The notes under the pieces: model-generated | Told to the model about the DNA's origin: nothing | The model's input: only the letters and a program-made list of their open reading frames with translations | The model's database searches: none | Source of the DNA: Castor canadensis | Lineage: Eukaryota; Chordata; Mammalia; Rodentia; Castoridae | NCBI RefSeq assembly: GCF_047511655.1 | Contig: NC_133397.1 | Coordinates: 40,624,001 to 40,688,000, forward strand | Length of the DNA stretch: 64,000 bases | Direction: 5' to 3' | Position numbers and translations under genes: made by a program | Shown here: positions 44,155 to 54,314 of the stretch, piece by piece | How the letters are laid out: every line of letters begins with the position of its first letter | How positions within the stretch are numbered: position 1 is the first letter of the stretch

Positions 44155-44469
44155 ACAAGGTGTCCCCTGCACAACTATTATATGCTAATAAAATTGTCTT
44201 TCTCCCTTACAAAGGTAAGGCCCCAGTCTTTAAGGAACATGGAAAGAGGTCAACCTCAGAGCTGTTCTTGTGGGGAGGAAAACCCTGCCTGCCCCAGATT
44301 TTCCTCCTTATTAGCCAAAGGCATAGAATAGTGAATGGCATAGAATACAGTTGCAGGGACTAAAATACAAGCAGTAGCCATGATGTCCTATAACAGTCAG
44401 TGTTGGAGTTCTGTTTAACAAATGATTCTTGAGGCATTCTATTCCAATGGGTATAAAGAGATTTAAAGA

Positions 44470-44690
44470 AAAAACCACAAACCAAGTATAGTGGCACATA
44501 ACTGTAATCCCAGCTACTCTGAGTTGAGCAGGATGATGGACGTTCAAGGCCAACCTGGTAACTTAGTGATGGCCTGTTCCAAAATCAAATTTAAAATAGC
44601 TGGAAACTTAGCTCAGGCATAGAGTGCTTGGTTAGCATGTCTAAGGCCCTGGAGGAGAGACACAGAGAGAGAACATGGTCCCTACACTAG
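44470..44690 (+). repeat. B1-dID-like SINE
   Basis: 7SL half ('gtggcacataactgtaatcccagctactc') and an ID half of the classic type ('gctggaaacttagctcaggc', 'agagtgcttggttagcatgtctaaggccctgg'). The ID half lacks a clear box-B end. Confidence 0.65.
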
Positions 44691-44696
44691 AAACAG

Positions 44697-44820
44697 TCTT
44701 TTTTTTTTTTTTCATTCCCTTCTCCTACTATGTAGCCCAAGCTGGTCTCGAACTCCCAATCTTTGTGCCACAGCCTCCTGAGTGCTGAGATTACAGGTGT
44801 GAAGCACCATACCCAGCTGG
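44697..44820 (-). repeat. B1-like SINE, inverted
   Basis: Poly-T, then 'ctatgtagcccaagctggtctcgaactcc' and 'gtgctgagattacaggtgtgaagcacc'. Confidence 0.8.
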
Positions 44821-44939
44821 CAATGCCCAGTTCTAATAGGGGAGACAACCATTGGTGGACACATGCAGGGTGCAGTGGCAGCACAGAGAAGGGCCACTGA
44901 GCCCAGGCTATGTGGCACATCAGCTGAATCAGAGCAGCA

Positions 44940-45300
44940 ATGTCAAGGGAGCCTGGAAGGGTGCTGTAGGCACAGGGATCAGTATGAAAAAAGCCAATGG
45001 TCTGGTGTGACTGATAATTAAAGCAGGGAGTTCTCAGAAGCAGAGAAGCAGAAAATGAGGCTCAGACCTGACTCGAGATTGGATCACAACGGGCCTTGTG
45101 AAGGAAATTGGTCTTGGTGGATGGTGGAAGCCACCACAGTGTTCTAGTAGGGAACCTTTGTGGCTGGAAGGAACATGGGTTGAGGGGAATGAGGCTGTGA
45201 GCAAGAAGAATGGTTAGGAAGCAACAGTAATGGTCCATGCTAAAAGTGATGGAGACCTGAGTCAAAGCAGGGGTAGTTGGGGGAGAGAAGAGTGGACACA
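44940..45300 (-). mobile_element. L2 LINE, middle part
   Basis: Inverted L2 text: 'gatcacaacgggccttgtg', 'ggtggaagccaccac', 'gaagcaacagtaatggtcc'. It abuts an oppositely oriented L2. Confidence 0.5.
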
Positions 45301-45304
45301 CTAT

Positions 45305-45665
45305 TCTTGTCACCTGGAATGCATTTTCCCTGCTTTTCACCCAGTTCATTGCAGCATGGCAATGAGATTTTTAGATTTCAGCTTCTCTGAGATACTTTAC
45401 CTGACCCCCACCCCCACCCCCACCCCGACAGGCTAGGGCAGGTCCTCCTGCTGTAACTTGGCAGAGCTCTGGCTACTTTCATTTCCTAATTTCCTGGTTG
45501 TCATTGTAGACTTATTCCTGACATTCTTTGATTAACATCTGAGTTTCTTCTTAGGACCATAAGCTGTCGTGAGATTGTGGAAACCATGCCTGCCTTGTTC
45601 GCTGTTGTATCTCTGGTCCTGATACATAATTGGGCTCAATCAGTGTTTCTGGAATGAATGGATGA
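45305..45665 (+). mobile_element. L2 LINE 3' end with CCCCCA repeat
   Basis: 'cacctggaatgcattttccctgc', 'tttacctgacccc' followed by an ACCCCC microsatellite (about 45406-45426), then 'gaccataagctgtcgtgag', 'tgttcgctgttgtatctctgg' and 'ctggaatgaatggatg' tail. L2 landmarks in order. Confidence 0.65.
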
Positions 45666-45692
45666 CAGGTTTGACTGCTATTTGGAAGCTTG

Positions 45693-45900
45693 ATTGAATT
45701 TTTTTTCTTTTTTGCTTTTGTGGTGCTGGCGTTTGAACTCAGGGCCTACACCTTGAGCCACTCCACCAGCCCTTTTTTGTGATTGGTTTTTTCAAGATAG
45801 GGTCTTGTGAACTATTTGTCTAGGCTGGCTTTGAACCTCAATTCTCCTGATCGCTGCCTCCTGAGTAGCTAGGATTACAGATGTGAGCCAGGGGCACCTG
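45693..45900 (-). repeat. B1-dID dimeric SINE, inverted
   Basis: Inverted ID half ('gtggtgctggcgtttgaactc' to 'gagccactccaccagccc') and 7SL half ('tagggtcttgtgaactatttgtc' to 'gctaggattacagatgtgagcc'). Confidence 0.85.
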
Positions 45901-45929
45901 CCTCTGATATGTAAAAAGTGTCTATGTGA

Positions 45930-46373
45930 AGATAAAAGCGAGAGCACACAAGGGAGGGGTGAGGATCGGTAAGACACCTAAAAAATTAGCTAGCATTTGT
46001 TGCCCTCAACGCAGAGAAACTAAAGCAGATACCTTAAAAGCAACTGAGGCCAATAGGAGAAGGGGACCAGGAACTAGAGAAAAGGTTAGATCAAAAAGAA
46101 TTAACCTAGAAGGTAACACACACGCACAGGAAATCAATGCGAGTCAACTCCCTGTATAGCTATCCTTATCTCAACTAGCAAAAACCCTTGTTCCTTCCTA
46201 TTATTGCTTATACTCTCTCTACAACAAAATTAGAGATAAGGGCAAAATAGCTTCTGCCGGGTATCGAGGGGGTGGGGGGGAGAGGGAGGGGGCGGGGTGG
46301 GTGGTAAGGGATGGGGTGGGGGCAGGGGGGAGAAATGACCCAAGCATTGTATGCACATATGAAACAATAAAAA
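45930..46373 (+). mobile_element. young LINE-1 tail with perfect 17-bp TSD
   Basis: A 5'-truncated L1: a few ORF2-end codons, then the 3' UTR with a G-rich tract at 46267-46329 and an AAACAATAAA tail. The perfect duplication AAAAAGTGTCTATGTGA lies at 45913-45929 and 46374-46390. Nearly identical to the reverse complement of 36826-37300, so the same young subfamily. Confidence 0.93.
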
Positions 46374-46529
46374 AAAAAGTGTCTATGTGAGTTGGGAGGG
46401 CTGGTATAGACTTCATAGACAAGATATAAACACAGAAAAAGTTAAAACACACAAGACAACAGTATAATAGAGAGGACAAGACATCAACCACGTCAAGGAG
46501 AATAATGCAAACACTGTGTGTAAGGAGGG

Positions 46530-47035
46530 AGTATATCAGCAATGATGTTTTTGTCAGCAAGTAGCAAAAAAACCTGAATTCAGAGGAGCATTGACTGCAA
46601 GGAAATTTATTATCTCTCACAGCAGAGTTCTAAGGAAGGGCAGGCTTGGGGTGTCCTTGCCCTCCTGCTCTGCCATCTTTAAGTGGGCTTCATCTGTTGG
46701 TTGGGTGACAGGATGCCCACAGCAGTTCTAGACACAAAAATATCCTACTGAAGGAGACTGTTTCTTCCCATATCTCTTTCCCAGGAGCTCCCTAGATTTC
46801 TCCCATCATCCCATTGGCCAGAATTGGTCCCATGACCATTCCCAGGCCCAACCACTGGTGAGGTAGGTAAGATTCTGCACTAAGAAAGTTAAACTAAGCA
46901 TAATCCACTCTGGCAACTGGGGCGAGGTCACAGCCCCACTGAATTACAAAAGTGGGGCAAATAGCCAACAAAAACCAGGGTCTGTTAGACATAAACACAT
47001 GGGAAGTGGGTAAAAATGAACAGCGCCCACTGCAG
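46530..47035. repeat. old dispersed repeat, family not assigned
   Basis: 'ggaaatttattatctctcacagcag', 'ctctgccatctttaagtgggcttcatc', 'ccattggccagaattggtcccatgacc' and 'aaccagggtctgttagac' recall a widespread old mammalian repeat; I cannot name it. Confidence 0.45.
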
Positions 47036-47284
47036 CCACTCTTGTGTCCCTTACATCCACTCATACTTTCATCTCCTCCAGAGAGGTCATTGTGCTGGAA
47101 TTGTCTAGAAAAGGCTTGATGAGGAAGTAGGATTTAAGTTAGGTCTTCAAGGAATGGTCAGTCCTGTACCAGCGTGGAAGAACAGCAAAGAAGAATGAGA
47201 ATCTGGAGTTGGGGATTGGCCAGGCTCCCTCTAGAACATGTCCTTCCAACAGCCACTGTTTGATCCTAGGCAAGTCTGGATAAT

Positions 47285-47450
47285 GGAAAGTGCTGAATTT
47301 TGATGGCAAAAAGGCCTGGATTCACATTCTAGCTATGCTACTCAAGTTGCCTATCTTGGAACCTCAGTGTCCTCCTCAGTGGAGTGGGACTGGAGAATTT
47401 GCCTCACTGGAATATGATCAGAATCATCCCAGACTGTCTGCGACAGAACC
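47285..47450 (+). repeat. MIR SINE
   Basis: 'caaaaaggcctggattcacattctagctatgc', 'tggaacctcagtgtcctcctcagtggag' in MIR order. A TTCC-rich stretch follows at about 47495-47512. Confidence 0.65.
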
Positions 47451-48590
47451 TACACATAGAAGATACCCAATCTGTGTTTGTCTTCCTTCCCTTCCCTCCC
47501 TCCTTCCTTCCTGGCAAAGGGAGGCTGTTCTAGACAACATATTGAGTTGCCAACACTAACTTCAGTCCTACTGTGAAGTGCAGGCACCAGCCTAGGCTTG
47601 GATAGCAACACTTGAAGCTTGAGTTTTCATATTCACTTGACTCTTAGAAGAAAGCTGGCCTCTTCTTGCCTTCTCCATTCCTACACCTTGACTCCTTTGA
47701 CATAATCTTTGACTGCAGAAATCCAGATGTGAAACAGGAGGGCCATTGGATGGAACCTAGAGCCATGGATACAGCGATGAATGAAGGGTCTATGTAAGTG
47801 CCCTGGTCGTCTAGGTTTTCATCTAAGTGGCCAGCTGTGCAAGGCGATTACAGCAAGGCTTCGGTATCCTTGGGGCCATCACGGACCCATAAGGGACTGG
47901 AGAATGTGGTGAACCCTCTTATCGGAGAAATGCACACATGCACAAAGGTTTTTGCATATAATTCCCGTTTTCTGGAACACTGAAGCATCACTCCAGAAGG
48001 CCTGAGTTAAGGGGTTTGTTTGGGATGGTTCAGGGCTTGTTTCTGTAGGCAAATGGGGAAAGAACAGGCTTTGCTTCATATAAAATCATTCAGCTACCTA
48101 CAGCTTCAGAGTAGAGGGTGCCTGATGCTGGCTCCTTTGCTTCTGCTCCACATTCAGACCTAAGTCTGGGCACTGTTTAGGGAACAGACTACGTGTCTGG
48201 TACAGACGCTTAAGGAGAGAGAAAAACAAAAAGTCGGAGATATGAATAGAGAAAGAAGGAATGGGACACAGATTTGGAAAACAACAATAGCAATCAGAAA
48301 GCTGTCCTGAGAACTTTGGCAAAGGGCGGGGGGAAGGGCTGCTTAGCTGAGAGGACCCGGGGAGGGGACAGTTGGAGAGATTTAGGGCAGCAATCCAGAA
48401 ACTGTGCAGTTACATAAGAATGAGAGAACATCAATCACCCAGATCAAACAATGGGAGGGGTGTTTCTGGAGTTCCCAACAATGTGAAACCCTTCATCACC
48501 TCCCTTGCACAGGTACCACCTCTGCCCCCACAGCTCCACAGCCCCGCAGTCTGCAGAGGCCAAGGACACACACTGCCCTGCTGGGAGTGT
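47451..48590. other. unique non-coding DNA
   Basis: Nothing recognised beyond simple sequence. Confidence 0.45.
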
Positions 48591-48770
48591 TAACTGGTTT
48601 GAAGACTGCAGCAGCCGCTTCTTAATGGAGCTCCCCAACCGGATCGCCTGCCTGCATTATTAATGCATTATGTCATCTTTCCTTGCACTTGCTCTCAGCT
48701 GCTGAAATTTTATAGAGCAGTATTATTAATTGAAGCAATTAGTGCTGGGGATATCAGCACAGCCACGTCA
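48591..48770. promoter_or_regulatory. candidate conserved non-coding element with TAATGCATTA palindrome
   Basis: Repeat-free. Contains TGCATTA-T-TAATGCA (48653-48667, a palindrome with one central base) overlapping the perfect palindrome TAATGCATTA (48661-48670), then TATTATTAATTG at 48721 and CAATTAGTG at 48736. These are homeodomain/POU-type cores in dense array. No substantial frame. Confidence 0.45.
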
Positions 48771-49855
48771 GAGGGCTGGAGATGTGCAAGGCAAGGATCG
48801 CTCCCTCTCCCTTTGTGACCCCTTCTCCCTCGCTCCCATCCTCTTCCCTGTGACTCCCCATCCCCCAACCCTCTTATTGCTACTCTGCCCATTATCCTCT
48901 CTCTTTCTCTCCCAGTTTTCTCTTGGTATCCCCTAGAGTCTGAGAGATTTGGAGTCCTCACTACCCTTCCCAGGCTGCAACCATTCAGTCTCCAACCACT
49001 CCCCAGGCATGAACAGACAGACAAACAAACAGAATGACAGTGTCACTGTGGCTAACTACTGCCTGGAGTCACTGGTCTAGTTGAATAAGGATGGGAAACC
49101 ACCTTCTTGGTCCTCAGGTTAGCTCAGAGCCCTGGTGAAAGTGGAGGATAGTAGGTAGGAAAAATTATGACTCACTGTCTGTCAGACCCAATCATTCATT
49201 CTCTTTGTCCCTAACCTTATGACAGTACTGTGGAAATAAATGAGATAGTGCTCTAGTACCCTGGGACTGCTGTGATAGCCAGAGAGACCAATCTGGCCCC
49301 AAAAAATCTAAAGTAAAATTAGGGTACAGTAAAGGACCCAAAAGGAGTGATTCCCCCATGGATTGTCCAGCTCCTTGGAGTATCCCCAGTGGCCCAGGTG
49401 GTGAGAAGAAAAGCCTGGGAGAGGGAGTGAAGGGGCCCTAGGGGTCCTAGTATGCTGCAGGGGGTGGCAGCAGGGGGAGCTAGGAAGGATGTGGCTGAGC
49501 AGGCATGGACAGGAGAGCCCAGGAAGGACTAAATGGTGCCCAGTCCAGGAGACCCAGACTCTCAGCCCAGCCCAGCCAGGGTTGAGACCACGAAGTGACT
49601 AGAAAACCTGGCCAGGGGCCAAGACACCTGTATACCAGGGCTCATACCACAGATCCCTTCATCAGGAATCAGAAACAACACCTGAGATGCCACAGGCTCA
49701 AATTCCCTAAAACAAACAGATACCAGGATGGAAATGTCCAGAGTGGACGATCACACATGGTCTTGATCCCCAGGCTCTGGACCAGGTATATCTCCTATGA
49801 CAGAAAGAGGCCACGGGGGCCAACGGTCCACTTGGGGTAGGGGGCATGTTCTTAA
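48771..49855. other. unique non-coding DNA
   Basis: No exon recognised; pyrimidine-rich at 48800-48915. Opposed frames of 68 and 104 codons are unsupported. Confidence 0.45.
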
Positions 49856-49862
49856 TTTGTTA

Positions 49863-50080
49863 GCTTGCCTCTTTCTTTCTTTCTTTCTTTCTTTCTTCCT
49901 TTCTTTCTTTCTTTCTTTCTTTCTCTCTTTCTTTCTTTCTCTCTCTCTCTCTCTCTCTTTCTTTCCTTCCTTCCTTCCTTCTTTCCTTTCCCTTCTTTCC
50001 TTTCACAGTGCTGGGGATTGAACCCACACCCTTGTACATGCTAAGTGATCTATCACTGAGCTATAATGCTAAATTTTTTT
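49863..50080 (-). repeat. ID SINE with long (CTTT)n/(CTTC)n tail
   Basis: The inverted ID body lies at about 50005-50075 ('gtgctggggattgaacccacacc', 'ctatcactgagctataatgc'). Its A-rich tail has grown into a pyrimidine microsatellite (49863-50004) with CTTT, CTCT and CTTC blocks. Imperfect flanking text 'aattt[g/t]ttagctt' may be the TSD. Confidence 0.8.
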
Positions 50081-50084
50081 AGCT

Positions 50085-50260
50085 TTTTCTATTATGAAAT
50101 ATTTCAAGTATGCACAGAAAAAATAGAACAACAAACCCTTATTTTACTTAATGGGCTTAAAGAATTATCAACTATGGTTAATTTCTTACCCATCCTCCCT
50201 TAACTGTTTAGGGGTCATGCTCTTTTCAGGTAACATGTTTTTGTAAGGAAAACCCTACTA
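50085..50260. repeat. old dispersed repeat like that at 29160
   Basis: 'ctattatgaaatatttcaagtatgcac' and 'aattatcaactatggttaatttc' suggest the same kind of unassigned old repeat. Confidence 0.35.
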
Positions 50261-51039
50261 ACTTTTTATTCTTTTTTTTTTTCTTTTTAAAAAACACAAA
50301 CACACTCCTCTGACAGAGACAGATGACCATAGATGGGGCTAATTTAAATTTGGAGAATAGGTTGTTTGTTAAACTCTCCCAATGTGCCAAGGCAGGAGTG
50401 GGGTGTTAGTCATTTACTACTCCCAACAACAGGAGAAGTGGGGATAATTAAACAGATAAGGGAAAGGTCACATGTAGCAAATGACAGAGGCCCACGAAGC
50501 CCGAGCCCCCTCCAGTTACACTCTACAGCCTCTGATCAGCACCCAAATGTGGCACCCCGATGGAGGCTAAGGCCCAAATGAGAAAAGGACAAACGGGTCA
50601 CTTAGTGGTGGTGGCTCCCCAAGCTCTGTTTCCTCCGTTCTTTGGCCTGGTGACACCCAACCCCCACTTTCTGGGGTGCTCATGTTCCCACACCCCCAGA
50701 GAAACTGCTCCACTGAAAGGGGCTCAGGATGCTGAACTCTGGTATCGCCTACATCTGGGTTGAACAGGAGGCTTTTTTGCAGTAGCGGAAGGTACTGCTC
50801 TATGCTGTCCAATATGGTAGCCACAAGTTACAAGTAGCTGTTGAACACCTGCAATGTGGCTCTGTGTGAAAACCCTTGAACAAAAGATAAGAGGTGCAAG
50901 ACTCTGTCCTATGGATGGCAGGGAATTATGGGAGGTGTCTTTGTGGGGACAGAGGAGACTTTCAGGTTTTATTGACTTCTCGTTCGATTGCTATTGACAA
51001 ATCCTGGCCTTGCATTTGATGGGCCCTGGTCTGAGCTCA
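50261..51039. other. non-coding DNA with a small hAT-like fossil
   Basis: 50795-50880 ('tgtccaatatggtagccacaagttac', 'gctgttgaacacctgcaatgtggc') resembles one arm of the palindromic element at 55825. The rest is unique. Confidence 0.4.
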
Positions 51040-51185
51040 TGCTCAGTTTCACTTAGTTCTCATAGTTGGCCCTCTGAGATTGACGGTTCATAGGTAAAGA
51101 AACTGAGGCTTAAGGATGCCAAATGTCATGGAATTAGAGAGTGGCAAAGGAGTTTGAGCCCAAGTTGGTTCTCCTCCAAACCCTC
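51040..51185 (-). repeat. MIR SINE
   Basis: 'gttcataggtaaagaaactgaggcttaagg' and 'ggaattagagagtggcaaaggagtttgagccc' are inverted MIR landmarks. Confidence 0.7.
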
Positions 51186-52209
51186 TAAGCTGACTTTGAG
51201 AAAATTCAACTGCTATCAGGATGTATAAAAGGAATGGAAGAGGAGGAAAGAGTGATGTCGCCTGTGCAACAGACTCTTTTCTGTGACCAGAAACAGTGCT
51301 GGCACTCCAGAAAGGCTAAGTAAATCCTTGCTCATTTAAATTGGGTTGAATAAAGGTACTGGAAAGTGCTTAATCCTGAGCAGGCTTCCAGGAGCTAAGT
51401 CTCACACAGGTCTCCAAGCAGGCTGGGATCTCTTACAGGCTCCAGCACAGGTTACTGTCCATTATAGCCATTAACAAGCCAAAATGCTTGGCAGAACCCT
51501 TCCCAGGCCAGGGGCCAGGCCTAGGGTCGCCTGAAGGGGACAGATGCGAAGTTTGCTATAAGTAGGTGGCATTTCTGCTGGCCCAAATCTGGTGGTCCTG
51601 TCTTTTCCCAGTCCTGTCTAGCAGTACCTGAGCAAATCCCCTAGCTACGAAGAGGGGCCTGGGGCAGGGGCTTCTAGAGGCCAAAGTCAAGGTCAGACCG
51701 AATTAAAGAATTTAGGGATGCAAGCTCAAGAGGCCACAATCTCCAGAAAGTTACTTGACAGGAAATTTGTCTACACGCCTCCCTAGCAGGTTCCACCTAC
51801 CTGCCCTCACCCAACCTACCCTCCATTATAACTGGAGTTTCTCATGTCCCCCCACTTCCACTGCAACCAGGCCCTTTGGTCAGAAAACCTTCTGGAAGAA
51901 CTCATCTACCTGACATGTAAAGACACAGAGTCCAATTTATTATAACCTTCTATGCCCCTACTAGGAAATCTGCACTCCAGGCTGGAATTCTGGAGGTTGA
52001 GTAACTCCTAACCCATCTCAGGACAGGATCATCCTGGCTGATTGCAAGCAATTTGGAAAGGGTTTATGAGAAAACAGCTCCAAGTAGGCAGATCAAATAA
52101 GATGAGGGAAGTCCTTCCATCTGTAACCATTTCCTGAGCAGTCCCTGTGTGCCCCAGCGTGTGCAGGAGGGGAGCAGCACACAGCAGTGAAAACACCAGC
52201 TTGAGTATC
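51186..52209. other. unique non-coding DNA
   Basis: A weak L2-like tail may lie at 51320-51360 ('gttgaataaagg'). Otherwise nothing recognised. Confidence 0.4.
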
Positions 52210-52560
52210 TGTACCAGTAAAAAAGCTGCAGACTTGGTGACAGACAGCTGGGTCTGCATTCCAGCATTGCCACAAATGAGCTGTGTGACCTCAGACAAAG
52301 TATTGGCCTCTCTGAGCCTTCGTTCCTGCTTTCTTCTTCTATTTTGCAGGGGTGGGGATGGAACCCAGGGCCAAGTGCTCTACTGCTGAGCTATACCCAG
52401 CCTCCAGCTTTCTTTGATTTGGAGGACATTGCTGGCTAAAACCAGCTTTAGCAACAGACAGATGGAGATTTGAATGCTAGTTTTGTCATTCATTTCCTAG
52501 CAGGTTTTGGGGAAATTCTTTGATCTCTCTATGCCTCATTTTTCTCATCTGAAAAGTACA
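52210..52560 (+). repeat. two MIR SINEs, one split by an ID
   Basis: MIR 1: 'gacagctgggtctgcattccagc', 'gagctgtgtgacctcagacaaag' (52210-52330). MIR 2: 'gatggagatttgaatgctag', 'tgatctctctatgcctcatttttctcatctg' (52440-52560). The ID at 52335 sits between or within them. Confidence 0.7.
52335..52408 (-). repeat. ID SINE, inverted
   Basis: 'gcaggggtggggatggaacccaggg' and 'gctctactgctgagctatacccagcc'. Confidence 0.85.
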
Positions 52561-52763
52561 GCTGGTGCTGGTGGCTCACGCCTGTAATCCTAGGTACTCA
52601 GGAGGCAAAAATCAGGAGGATTGCCCTTTGAAACCAGCCAGTTCTCCAGACCCTATCTTGAAAAACCCTTCACAGTGAAAGGGCTGGTGGAGTGGCTTAA
52701 GATGTAGGCCCTGAATTCAAACTCCAGTACCCACCCTCAAAAAAAAAAAAAAAAAAAAAAAAA
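52561..52763 (+). repeat. B1-dID dimeric SINE
   Basis: 7SL half 'ggtggctcacgcctgtaatcctagg', ID half 'gggctggtggagtggcttaag', then poly-A of about 25 (52739-52763). The long uninterrupted A tail suggests a fairly young copy. Confidence 0.9.
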
Positions 52764-54244
52764 GGAGCATGGACAGAAGTCCTACCCTGCATTAATGCTT
52801 AGCTCAGACAGCATAGCACATATCATTATTGTTGTGTTACTCATTTGTTTCCCCCAGGGACTGGGTATCAGGAGAGAAGGAACTGGGAGTTAGTATCAGA
52901 AACACAGCAGGCAAACCCACTGAAGATTATTGTACAGTTGTGCAAAGACGTTAGGCTGAAGTGGCCACAGGGTCTGAAATCCCATCTAGACCCCACTCCT
53001 GTGCAGACATATTGTCCTCACGGTTCTCTGTGCTCCTGCTGCTGCTCTGTGATTTCTGTAGCTCACACGTGACTTCTGCCTTAGAAATTCCTCTCAGGAG
53101 CCCCTAGAGAACACAATCCCCTCTGAGAGAGGTCTCACATTGTGTCCCCAAGCCTGCAGAGGGGCTGCTTTCCAGTCCCTGGGGTCTTTCTTCCTTGTTC
53201 CAGAAACTCTGAGCAGCTAAAGAAGATGGGAAAGGTGAGAGGGGCAAGAAAGAAGAGGCAAGAGGCTGAGATCAAGCCTCTCTGGCTTCATCGTTTCCTC
53301 CCTCAGTTCTGCTGTGTGCCCAGCCCTCGCCAGCCACAATCTACAGACACAGGTCCTGGGAGGGAGAGACAGCTCTGAAGCCACAGCAGCCCATGGCTTT
53401 GCCTTGGGTGCTGTGAGCTGGTCACACCAGCTCTGAGCTGTTTCATGGCTTCCCTCTGTGAACCATCCTTTCCCTCCCGCCCAGCTCTCCCGGCCTCTGT
53501 GTTCTGTGGTGACTTTTATAAGGCCCCTCTCTCTTGTGTTGGTTTTATTAGCAAGTAATTGCTTCTCAAGACTCAACTGTGAATCTGTCAGTTGTGGTTT
53601 CCACGTTGGGCCAGGAGGCCTCTGAAGACACCATGTGTTCCCCCAGCTTCCTGCTAGGAAGAGCACCTTGCCTAGGGCACAAGGGGGCCTTCTGGCCCAC
53701 CCGCCAGGGGTCTAGATAAAAGGTCAGCTATAAAATCATGAGCAAATCATAAGCATTATGATCTAGCTGAGAAACCTTGAGGGACAGAGGGACTGAGTCA
53801 CCTGTCAGAGGTTGAGAAGGTAGGAAAGGAGCATTGGCTGCTTATACTTTACACTCAGGTTTACAGACTCTGCCTCCCAGAGGAGCTGTCCTGACTCCAC
53901 CCAGACCCCACTTCCCAACTAGAAAAGAGGGTTCAAGACCAGACTGCAGGCCCTGTCCTGCACTAGGTGGTCTGAAGAATGCATGGGATGCAAGAACCAG
54001 GCTTTTCAGTCTGGCTGATGAAGGAGATAAGCAGTGACTTCACAGACCAGAACTAGAGAGTGACCAAGAAAATGTGGCTTTCTTCTTTCCTTCTGCCATT
54101 GATTGGGCTCCTGCCGAGTGGCTTGTATGCAATGGTGGAGGAGATACAGGTCTGTTCCCAGGGTGCCTACAACCCACCTGGGGAGAAAAGAGACTCCTCC
54201 CCGCTAGACCATCTAAAGTCTTTGGATCAGTCTGAAGTTTTCAA
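52764..54244. other. unique non-coding DNA
   Basis: No exon recognised. 53540-53620 holds homeobox-like text ('tattagcaagtaattgc') and may be functional, but the signal is weak. The 149-codon minus frame 53217-53666 has no domain. Confidence 0.4.
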
Positions 54245-54249
54245 TCTCT

Positions 54250-54312
<63 letters not shown>
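54245..54312. repeat. (CT)n microsatellite
   Basis: Nearly pure CT dinucleotide run of about 65 bp. Confidence 0.97.

Positions 54313-54314
<2 letters not shown>

Larger units (their letters stand above)
42045..44200 (+). mobile_element. older LINE-1 3' UTR, host of nested insertions
   Basis: Old L1 3' UTR in three pieces: 42045-42189, 43294-43659 ('ggggtgggggttaatttgataaaagc', 'gctgaaattgttctaaaagcaggg') and 44164-44200 ('cccctgcacaactattatatgctaataaaa'). The gaps hold a probable LTR (42190-43293) and a young L1 (43660-44154). The pieces keep the order of one 3' UTR, so I infer one element interrupted twice. Confidence 0.6.

Noticed and set aside
49863-50004. Possible CRISPR-like or spaced repeat array
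   Set aside because: Plain pyrimidine microsatellite without unique spacers.
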